Shown piece after piece: positions 13,901-25,900 of a stretch of DNA of 64,000 nucleotides. A program made the position numbers and the translations under genes. The notes beneath the pieces are model-generated. The model saw nothing but the letters and a program-made list of their open reading frames with translations. It had not been told where the DNA came from and searched no databases. How positions within the stretch are numbered: position 1 is the first letter of the stretch; each line of letters opens with the position of its first letter. This stretch comes from Owenia fusiformis (Eukaryota; Annelida; Polychaeta; Sabellida; Oweniidae), in the NCBI GenBank assembly GCA_903813345.2, contig CAIIXF020000001.1:44907885-44971884 (forward strand), read 5' to 3'.

Positions 13901-16900
13901 TTGAACTTCAGCAAATGAAAGACATGTCTAATTATGTAGTATTCACATGCTTTTATTAGATTATTTTCGTATGTAAATACAAATGACGTGGAGTCTGATC
14001 GCAATGCCGGATTAAGATTTGAGCATTCTAAGTAACATGGATATCCTGTAATGAGTTCTATGGAACCGGAAGGTTTTATTACGTAAATCAATCTAGATAC
14101 TAACAGAGGTAGTCGTTGCGATACTATAACTTGCTGAATCCGTGCTAGTGTTATCCATATCATCTATATCAGAGTCGTGGAGAATTGAATTAGAAGTCAC
14201 TTAAATCATCTAGCAATTATGTCTGTAGTTAGACGCATCGCTTTTCATTCGATCCGCTACGTACACTTAACGTGATCCTCTTAGAGTGTTCCCAATCATT
14301 TATAATTAAATAAGTATCAACAATAAACTAATCAAGGCAAATATAAGCTTCAGTAACCACCTCGTTTCATTTTATTTGCCGACACAATCTAGCTCTTAGT
14401 TTCTGAATTGATCTCTTTCAACGCTACTTATTAATCTGGCGTATCTAAGTAGAACGTACAAAAGAAAATTGACGGTAAAATTAGTTTTTTTGTTTTCGCT
14501 ATTCATTTAAATTATAATACGGTCAGCGTTGATTTATACCATGAAAGCATGCTTACTACATTTGTACATTTGGACCAAATATTTCTAGATGCAAAATGAA
14601 CAGCACAATGCACAGTTCGTACCCTCCTTTCCAAATGTATGGTAATGGATGGTACATAGCATGCATAAATTAACACTAGGTATCTAAGGAAGAATCAAAA
14701 CTCACCATTTCAATTTCAGGATTTAGCTATTGAATTTATTTTTTGTGATGTAATTTTCTGAAATCTCCAAATTCACATCTTGACAAAAATACTTGTAGCA
14801 TTTTTTAAAGTTCAACTCAGTTTTGTATTCAATAAATAAATACGACAGATACGCGCATTAGTAGTGAAGAGTGAACATTTATATAACAATGACATAGTGA
14901 CATAGTATGATATAGTGACATAGCAACCATGACATAGTTACGCATGGTCTGATTGGTTAAATTTCCCGCTGCAATCTGATTGGTAAAATGATGTCACGTG
15001 ACTCCAGCCCGTTAATGATTAATTAGTGATAACCCGTTGCTGAGCAATTTTATAAGGCTTATATAATACTCATCAGTACAAATACAAAGTTTACATTGTA
15101 GTATTTACTTAAACAACAAATCTATTATTTCACGATCACCTGATAAGATATTCATATACTGGACGTTTGTAAGGATACTATATTTACACCTTTAAAGAAC
15201 AGGCTTAACTACAGGAGATATTTTAAAAAGATTATGGAAATTTTTCATTTGAAACCTCAAGATGTCAGTAAAGTCGGGGGGACCATAGTAAAACCATTAG
15301 AAACTGGCCTTCCAAGAATGTTAAAGTTAGCCGTAGGACCGCATCGTCAACAAACAATTCTCTTCCCAACAGTTGACCATGTATTTATGAAAACGTACGA
15401 TGTGCTTGATGTACAGTCGAAACATGATGGATCACTACAAGTACCATTTGAACCGCAATCATCCGATCCATGTGCTGGAAGGATAACAAGACAGGAATTT
15501 GACTATTTCATAGAATGCTGTCAAGAGAACTGTTGTATATTTTCAAAGGACAACAGAAATTCTTCAAAATATGAACAACAAGCCCTATATACATATGGTT
15601 TAGACCACTGGCAACACTTAGGCAGAGGATATGAATTTACGATTTCCAGCAACTACAAAACGTTAGAAATCGTGTCAAATAGGTTCAATGAAGAGAAGGA
15701 GATTTACGAAGTAAACTGGAGTCTGTGTTTAACATTTCAACAAATACACGACTTATTAGATAATATATGGCTCATCATGGAGCCTTTGACACTGGCCGAG
15801 AAAAACTGCCTAGCTACTTTACATGACGATCATCTGAATCAAATGGGCACATGGTCATGCAACGTTTGCCAATTCATGAACCGCAGGACAGTTTTTGATA
15901 AAGCACTTAATGACCAATAACACTATGCTTGCTGTCATTTTTTGTATCAGACAATAGACATGTTTATTAGAATATTATTTGAATAAACATACATATGTAG
16001 TAACGACAATTGCAATCATCTCCGTTTAAATTCCTAAATCAAACCTTTACACCATGACACCAATAGTAATACCAATACTTGAATTTCCCGCTGCAATCTG
16101 ACTGGTCAAATGATGTCACGTGACTCCAGACATTTACCTACATTTTAACTCAAGATTCTTAACAGTTAGTTAACCATATCGAGTAAATGACTTAGTCAAA
16201 TGAGTAACTTAATTGTGTAAATGAGCTACCCAATTGAATAATGAACAAACTCAATTGAGTGAATGGATACCTCAGTTGAGTAAATTTGTAACTCAATTAA
16301 GCAAATGAGTTAATCTATTGAGTATATAAGTCACTCAAATTAGTAAATGGGTAACTAAATTGAAAAATCGATCAAATGAGTAACACAATAATGTAAATGA
16401 GTAACTCAATAGAGTCAATGAGTAAGACAATTAAGTAAATGAGTAACTCCACTGAGTAAATGAGTAACTCAGTAGAGTAAACGAGTAACTCAATTAAGTA
16501 AACGAGTAACTCAATTGAGTATATAAGAAACTCAGTTGAGTAAATGAGTAACTCAATTGAGTAAATGAGCAACTTAATTGATGTATTGAGTTACTCAATT
16601 AAATGAGTCCATTAGTGACTCAAATAAAAATAAATTGCTTTATGGAATGAGTAGATGGCTAACTGGGATGAGTTAATGAGTAACTCAAATGAGTAATTGA
16701 GTGCTGGATTATCAAATTTGGCTGATGCATTTATTCAATCGAGTGACTCATTTACACAATCGAGTTACTCATTACTCAATCTAGTGACTCATTTACTCAA
16801 TCAAGTTACTCAATTTACTCATCCGAGCAATTCAATTACTCATTCTCTCAATTTTACTCACCAATGACTCAATTATTCAAATGAGTTACCGATTTACTCA

Positions 16901-19900
16901 TTAGAGTTACTCATTTACTCAATTGAGTTACTCATTTTACTCATTCGAGTAAAAATTATAATGGATAACTGGGCTAGAGGATTAACTCAATTGAGTAAAT
17001 GAGTAACTCAATTGAGTGAATGAGTAACTCTAATGAGTAAATTGGTAACTCATTTGAATAAATGAGTCATTGGCGAGTGAAATTTAGTGAATGAGTAATT
17101 GACTTACTCGAATGGGTCAATTAAGTAACTCAATTGAGTAAATGAGTAACTCGATTGAATAAATGAGTAACTCATTTGAATAAATGCGCCATTGGTGAGT
17201 AAATTGAGTGAATGAGTAATTGACCATCTTGCTAATGTCATAGTCATCTAATGTCATCTTAATGCATTTTAAATATCTTATTAGTTTAGTGAACATTTGT
17301 ATCATATGGGAGCAAACAGTTTTTGGGCAAGGGGGGGGGGCCCAAATTATTTGTCTTTTTTTCCGCACAAGCGCGGAAAAAAATTTGGGCCCCCCCCCTT
17401 GCCCAAAAACTGTTTGCTCCCATATGATACAAATGTTCACTAAACTAATAAGATATTTAAAATGCATTAAGATGACATTAGATGACTATGACATTAGCAA
17501 GATGGTCAATTACTCATTCACTCAATTTACTCACCAATGGCGCATTTATTCAAATGAGTTACTCATTTATTCAATCGAGTTACTCATTTACTCAATTGAG
17601 TTACTTAATTGACCCATTCGAGTAAGTCAATTACTCATTCACTAAATTTCACTCGCCAATGACTCATTTATTCAAATGAGTTACCAATTTACTCATTAGA
17701 GTTACTCATTCACTCAATTGAGTTACTCATTTACTCAATTGAGTTAATCCTCTAGCCCAGTTATCCATTATAATTTTTACTCGAATGAGTAAAATGAGTA
17801 ACTCAATTGAGTAAATGAGTAACTCTAATGAGTAAATCGGTAACTCATTTGAATAATTGAGTCATTGGTGAGTAAAATTGAGAGAATGAGTAATTGAATT
17901 GCTCGGATGAGTAAATTGAGTAACTTGATTGAGTAAATGAGTCACTAGATTGAGTAATGAGTAACTCGATTGTGTAAATGAGTCACTCGATTGAATAAAT
18001 GCATCAGCCAAATTTGATAATCCAGCACTCAATTACTCATTTGAGTTACTCATTAACTCATCCCAGTTAGCCATTTACTCATTCCATAAAGCAATTTATT
18101 TTTATTTGAGTCACTAATGGACTCATTTAATTGAGTAACTCAATACATCAATTAAGTTGCTCATTTACTCAATTGAGTTACTCATTTACTCAACTGAGTT
18201 TCTTATATACTCAATTGAGTTACTCGTTTACTTAATTGAGTTACTCGTTTACTCTACTGAGTTACTCATTTACTCAGTGGAGTTACTCATTTACTTAATT
18301 GTCTTACTCATTGACTCTATTGAGTTACTCATTTACATTATTGTGTTACTCATTTGATCGATTTTTCAATTTAGTTACCCATTTACTAATTTGAGTGACT
18401 TATATACTCAATAGATTAACTCATTTGCTTAATTGAGTTACAAATTTACTCAACTGAGGTATCCATTCACTCAATTGAGTTTGTTCATTATTCAATTGGG
18501 TAGCTCATTTACACAATTAAGTTACTCATTTGACTAAGTCATTTACTCGATATGGTTAACTAACTGTTAAGAATCTTGAGTTAAAATGTAGGTAAATGTC
18601 TGGAGTCACGTGACATCATTTGACCAGTCAGATTGCAGCGGGAAATTCAAGTATTGGTATTACTATTGGTGTCATGGTGTAAAGGTTTGATTTAGGAATT
18701 TAAACGGAGATGATTGCAATTGTCGTTATTACATATGTATGTTTATTCAAATAATATTCTAATAAACATGTCTATTGTCTGATACAAAAAATGACAGCAA
18801 GCATAGTGTTATTGGTCATTAAGTGCTTTATCAAAAACTGTCCTGCGGTTCATGAATTGGCAAACGTTGCATGACCATGTGCCCATTTGATTCAGATGAT
18901 CGTCATGTAAAGTAGCTAGGCAGTTTTTCTCGGCCAGTGTCAAAGGCTCCATGATGAGCCATATATTATCTAATAAGTCGTGTATTTGTTGAAATGTTAA
19001 ACACAGACTCCAGTTTACTTCGTAAATCTCCTTCTCTTCATTGAACCTATTTGACACGATTTCTAACGTTTTGTAGTTGCTGGAAATCGTAAATTCATAT
19101 CCTCTGCCTAAGTGTTGCCAGTGGTCTAAACCATATGTATATAGGGCTTGTTGTTCATATTTTGAAGAATTTCTGTTGTCCTTTGAAAATATACAACAGT
19201 TCTCTTGACAGCATTCTATGAAATAGTCAAATTCCTGTCTTGTTATCCTTCCAGCACATGGATCGGATGATTGCGGTTCAAATGGTACTTGTAGTGATCC
19301 ATCATGTTTCGACTGTACATCAAGCACATCGTACGTTTTCATAAATACATGGTCAACTGTTGGGAAGAGAATTGTTTGTTGACGATGCGGTCCTACGGCT
19401 AACTTTAACATTCTTGGAAGGCCAGTTTCTAATGGTTTTACTATGGTCCCCCCGACTTTACTGACATCTTGAGGTTTCAAATGAAAAATTTCCATAATCT
19501 TTTTAAAATATCTCCTGTAGTTAAGCCTGTTCTTTAAAGGTGTAAATATAGTATCCTTACAAACGTCCAGTATATGAATATCTTATCAGGTGATCGTGAA
19601 ATAATAGATTTGTTGTTTAAGTAAATACTACAATGTAAACTTTGTATTTGTACTGATGAGTATTATATAAGCCTTATAAAATTGCTCAGCAACGGGTTAT
19701 CACTAATTAATCATTAACGGGCTGGAGTCACGTGACATCATTTTACCAATCAGATTGCAGCGGGAAATTTAACCAATCAGACCATGCGTAACTATGTCAT
19801 GGTTGCTATGTCACTATATCATACTATGTCACTATGTCATTGTTATATAAATGTTCACTCTTCACTACTCGCATTTATTCATTTGACCTCTAAGTGCTAT

Positions 19901-22900
19901 TTGATGATGTTCAGACCCAGTTCTACGTCTCAAATCTTAAGTAACATCATTATTTGATACGGTTTCATGAAATTGGAAAAAGCTTAAAACTTTGTCAACT
20001 TCTAAATCTCCGATCCTAGTTAATCAACAGAGATTTATTGCTACTTGAGCGAACATATATTCAAACAGCAATAAGTTGCGATATCAACAAAGAAAAACAA
20101 GCATAAAACGCAGATCTCGAAGGAGATACAGTTCTATAACAAACCATGTGCGACATGATAAACTGAAAAATAGTAAAAACACAATCATAATGTATACTTT
20201 GAATCGAAGTCAATTACTAGAATAGCTCGAGTATCAGATGCATATCAAATCTCCTGGATAGACATGTATAGTGAAGCGTTTAATAGTGTCTCTCGACAAT
20301 TGGATGAAACCGGCGCTGATGTAGAAAGAAACAAGGTTTAATTAAAGGGCATCACTGTGTGATGGGTCATTAAATCTGTCTATTGACACCATCCATAACA
20401 CTGAAGTACAAACGTGTCGCAACTACCGCAGTACATGTTTCCTTTAACATGACTATAATCACTTGTTACATGATTTGGTCTTACAAATTACTCTCAGAGG
20501 GACTCATAATCCATGGTTGCGACTGGGCATATATGAATATGATTGACCACCTCTGATCAGCAATTAGTTGATGTCATTCCTACTTGAGTGATTAATATTG
20601 CTCAAAATGTAGTCTACGGTACAACGCGCGGTAACGGTAATGTACAACATAAGGCATTTGAATAATTTGCGTTATACCGTATCTCAGGTTTTACCTGCTC
20701 GTTACCAAATACTACATTCGATTTTTGTGTGGGTTTATCTATGAAATTCACCGTCTATTGTTACAGACATTTACATACAAAAATATTTAGAAACTAGGGT
20801 TTCATGAGTAATATTTTATAGGAGGTGCCTGCAACATTGAATTGAGCAATTTACTACTACAAAATCTTGATTTATTCCAATACATTAAAACGCGTAACAT
20901 CGTTAATATGTATATGCAGGTTGGTTTGGGTCCTTATCGTTCTGGCTGCGATATGTGGATTTAGCTACGTAGTTGTGGTGCGCTGTACCGTCTATTACAG
21001 CTGGGAGAAGACTGTTAACGTAGAGGTCACCTACACAGAAAACCTTACATTCCCAAGTGTGACAATTTGCAATGAAAATGCCTTCAGGTACTAAATATTA
21101 TTTTTTATGATTTCTTAATTCAATAGACTATGTTAGTAAATCATTGGGTATGTCATTTTAAAGTACAGTTTTATTGCAAACATGTTGCTAATTCTGAAAA
21201 ACTTCATAGAATTTTGTTTGGAAACGTTGCATGATTTACTGTATAAGTCTATTAATTATAAACTATTGTTTACTTATCATCTTCGCCAACGTCATCATCA
21301 TATCGTTTGATATTGTTTATTTTATATTGGGTTAATTTTGGTTTCCCAGCGCCGTACCTTGTACATGTTTCTGATGATTATAATATAAAACAAGGCATTT
21401 CATCCAAAATGCCAACACCTGTCATTTGTTACAGACGCTGAACTCCGAACACCAATCGCCACCACAAAAAGAGACTATAGCAATATGTCACCACTTATGG
21501 GTGACATAAATAGCCAACTCGAGACTATGTTATAATTAGACATTTTATCCCAATATTGACTCAAACGTCATGTGCCAAAATCTCGTAGAGACCAAACCAT
21601 TTTTGTGACATTCATTATAAAATCTTCATTTTAAAGGTTACATTGTTTGAATACCCAACGACGTTTGTCAAGCCTTTTTTGGGTAATGAGTTAATCAGTG
21701 TTTTGATATAAAACTCTGCATCAAATAGCTTTATGATATCATACATTACAGCCAAAGAAACACTACATTTACATGTTTCTGAATAAAAGTGTTTAAATTT
21801 TTATAGAGTTTCAGTAGCTGCAAAAATAAATAAAGTAGAGCTTGTTAGAAAACATTTCGGCAATGAGAAACAAAAAGAAAAGGATTCAACAAATGACAAC
21901 AGTAAGTATTGGCTTAGTAAACCATTGATGTAAACGTGACATTTCTATGAACAGGCTAAATTGCAATCAAAATTATCGTGCTATATTTGATGAGAACTCT
22001 GCAGTAGCTTGTGACATTTTCTTCAACGCAAGGCGTCTTACTTGAATACTTGGTTGGGTGATATGAGGTGGGGACAAGAGGCCCCGGGAGCTAAATGTAA
22101 GATTACTTGCTTGTAATGCGTAATTGCGTATGATATGAAACGTTACAATTTTCAGCTACCACATTGGTCAATGTCACAACTTCAGCACCAGTGACTACAA
22201 CTCCTGTTGGAGAGAAGGAACATCATCCCACATCAAAAAACATAACAAGTAACTGACGCCTATTTTAGAATTAATGTTGTATTGAACTGAACTTTTGGAG
22301 AAGAATTAGATATATTATTGTGTTAAAATCTCGGAAGAATGATTTAACGAAATCCTTTCTGGTATAAAGATACCAAATATTGTGTTGTACAATTACACAT
22401 TTTCCAGGTAACGCTACTGTATACCTCAATATGGACAGCCTTAAAAGTAAAACAGAGATAGTTGGCAAGGGAATAATTGGTTTTGCTTTGAGAGATCCCG
22501 AAATTGTGGATGGCATAGTAAACAAGGCACTCTATTTGAATGGACTTGACCAGCATGTAGAGTTTAATAACCAAGCGGTTGACAGCGTATGCCTCAAAGA
22601 ATTGGATGATTGTAAGCTTGGATTAACTTTATCACTTTGGATCAAACTTGGCTTCAAAGAAGCCTCTGGTTCTCAAATTTTACATTATATATCTACTGGA
22701 GGTCACAAAATTGGAAATACAGGTATTGCAATGTACCAACGATATGATAGGCTTGTTGTTTATATACGCACACATAAGAAGGAATGGCATGTTACCACCA
22801 GCGTCGAAAAGAACGTCTGGAACATGGTAGCATTTACATGGTCTAAAGAGCAAGATTTAACGATGTATATAAACGGTTCAAAAGCTGACCATGGCCAGTA

Positions 22901-25900
22901 TTACCCTCTTAAAGCAGTTGAGATCGATGAAGATGCTATGGAGGATGGATTGACGTTAGGTGGACCAAATGACCTTCTCCTGAAAAATGAAATGTTTAGT
23001 ACAGATTTGGGCGAGGCATACATGGATGATTTATACATATGGGATACGTACATGAATGGGAGTGATATAGTCAAAGTGTTTGATGGGTACAAGGGTAAGT
23101 AAGGTTTCAAATAAATATTAACACATCAAAAATTAATTAACTCAAGTTCATTTACTTCAGAGACTTATATAATTTATTTTCAACCTTTCACTGATTATCC
23201 TACTAGCTTTATCAAGAATATTAAAAACATCGAAAATAAATTATATTAGTCTCTGAAGTAAATGGACTTGACTTAATTAATGCATTACCGGAGACATGAA
23301 TTTACACAGAAACATCAAAAATTATTTTATGAAATGCATTATGTCGTTTCTTTATAAAACATAAGAGTGAATCAATTAAAACCAGGACCCACACTTTACT
23401 TCAGGTTTTTTGAAAGAAGATGATGCCAAACCTGAGAATCCAACAGAACCTGAGGAGAGCCAACCCGAGCCAACTGTATTTTACCATATGTCTATGGATT
23501 ATATATGGGGAGGTTCCATTCTTGGTAGAGGAATAGAGGCATCAATGGACTTTGACCCCTGGATTCCACCTCCGATTGTAGAGACAGTTATTGAGAATAA
23601 AACAGACATAGAGATATTTGTCGAACAATGTTTCAATGGAACTGAGCTTAATGTAACAATACAGGTTTTGGGGCATGACGAGAATCAAACTAAATATGTA
23701 GATAATGTGATATCTTGTATTGATGGATCAATTTATCTTGTGAGACACAGGAACAAATCGCGTATAGAATGTATCTTAATTAACCAAACCGTAACGACCA
23801 CAAGTCACATTCCAGTTACCCCTACTGAAGGGAATGACACCACGATGACAACATCTACTCCATTAAATACTACATCGGAGTATATAGCAAACACAACAGA
23901 TTTGAACGATATGTCAAACCTCACGGTATCTACTAACGATACGAGGAACCTAACGAGATTCATGGAAGATATTGAAAATACTCCAGGATTTATGAATAAT
24001 ATGACTAACACAAGTACTGCAATCGTCAGCAATATGACAGATAATTACACAGATTATTTGATGAACACCACGTCTTTTATCAACTCCTCCATTCCAAATG
24101 GTAACATTTCATCCATCAATTCAACTCATAATGAAAGTGACGTCTATGTACCTCTCACTGAAGAGGTTGAAGTATGCAATAATGTGACAATTGAGGAGGA
24201 ATATCATGTCGAAGTTGAATGTGGCGGCAATAGCAGCGAGCTTCTTTGTCCCCGCCCAGTTGTCATAGAGATCGTAGACCCATGCGAAGATTTTGACATT
24301 GAGAGTTCATATGACCCTGGATATGACGGTGTTCTCGGCAAAAGCTTTTATATGAGCAATTTCAGTCAGCGATTAGACTTTGGTTTCAAAAAGGATCGTT
24401 GTTTTGGCAACATACAGATGTGTAATAATGGATTTAGCTATAGGTTTTGGCTGAGGGACGATACCCACCCTTGCAATACTCCAAGGATATTATATACGTC
24501 GCATTATTCACTAAATGATGACAGCAATGTCCCCCCGCAGGGAGTTTTTGTATTTCTTGATCTCAATGAAGTATCGGTGCATGTCATTCAGGATTGGAGA
24601 TACTGGAACACTAGCATAGGGCTTAACCCAGATTCATGGAACCATTTATTCATCACATGGTCTTCAGAACTTGGATTGAACGTGTCAGTAAATATTACGG
24701 GCAAATCGGGCAATCAACACGTCAGCAATATATGCCCTGGTGTCTTGGAATCTTTTCCAGTTAACATTACCAACATAACTGAAGGAGTACGCTTCTATGG
24801 ACCAACAGCTATTGACGAATTCATGTTTTGGGACACCATTGTCAACAAGAAGAGATATGCGGGCACAGGTATGCGACTTTTATTGTTACCCTTTTCGTCA
24901 GTTTCATTTAAATATATTCTACGATACTTTTAAAATGCATGTACGTTTATCTCTTTTAGCGACGGTGCAGTATTTTCTTCCAATGGATGACCAGGTAGAA
25001 GATCAAATATATGGTATTGGGCTGAACGCCACGGTATACAAGGGCGCTCAAACTGCACCAGGAAAGTTGCAAAATAGCCTCTACTTAAATGGTATAAACC
25101 AGTGGGCCAGCCTTGGTAACACCAGTGGAGAGTGTTTGGGTTCACTTGATCTTTGTGAAGATGGATTCACACTAGCATTTTGGATTAAGAAAGGCTACAA
25201 ACACCCAATCGAAAAATATTCGATGTTTTATTTAAGCAGCGGAGCTCAGTCACCTCGAGCTCAAGGCATAACTGTATTTCAACAGTCTGACAAATTGAAC
25301 GTTCACCTAAAAACAAAAAGCCGTCTATATGAGGCCTCAATTGATGCACTCAAGGACGACGAATGGAGCCACATCACTATCACATGGATATTAAGTCACG
25401 GCCTCCGCCTGTATCACAATGGAGATCTAAAACACGAGGATCGAACATGGAAACTACTGAGACCAAGCAATTATACAAAAGATGTTGATTTTGTGATTGG
25501 AAGACCAAATGATGAGCATAAACACTTCGGAGATGCATTTATTGATGATCTGAATTTTTGGAACATACAACAAGATGAAACTTTCATCAAGGATTTAACG
25601 AAATCAAAAGGTAAGAATTGTTGCACTTTGTAAGTAAGTAATACCATCATAGATCTTTCCTATATTCAAATAAGTCGTGTCCAGTTTGAGAAAACATCAA
25701 TGAAACCGTCCTAGGCCTGGATCTTTAAATCTCTGTTTTATAGATATCAAACACATCTACGTATCGATGGATAGAGTTGAGGATGGAATGTTGGTAGGTG
25801 TGGGTATGGAAGGAAAGATAGTAGAAAAAAAGAAAAACACCATGGCCACAGCCACAGTTAAGGGTATATTAGGTATGGCTATAGAGTTCAAAGGCGGAAG

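Larger units (their letters stand above)
14860..19869. mobile_element. 5,010-bp palindromic mobile element with one gene per arm
   Basis: Bases x and 34,729-x are complementary from 14860 to about 17330, and again out to 19869. This gives two arms of about 2,505 bp. No mismatch appeared in the stretches compared. Arm order from the end inward: promoter-like region, 228-codon ORF, poly(A) signal, 46-bp direct repeat, GAGTAA-type minisatellite, then a G/C-tract loop. Termini are 5'-AGTAGTGAAG and its complement, flanked by the 6-bp direct repeat CGCATT. TSD length and AG/CT ends fit Polinton-like elements, but no integrase, polymerase B or capsid gene is present, so it would be non-autonomous or foldback-derived. 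It lies in intron 2 of the channel gene. An assembly artefact is less likely given the flanking duplication, but is not excluded. Confidence 0.8.

Noticed and set aside
16372-16572. Open frame of repeated LLIYSIE-type residues (mirrored at 18157-18357)
   Set aside because: It is only a translation of the GAGTAA minisatellite; low complexity, no start context, no family.
17117-17612. Two overlapping opposite-strand frames across the palindrome centre
   Set aside because: They are mirror products of the inverted repeat and the minisatellite, with no codon or family evidence.
14860-19869. Explanation of the palindrome purely as a chimeric-read assembly error
   Set aside because: Such an error would give reverse-complemented flanks, not a unit ending abruptly in an exact 6-bp direct repeat. 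Not fully excluded without reads.
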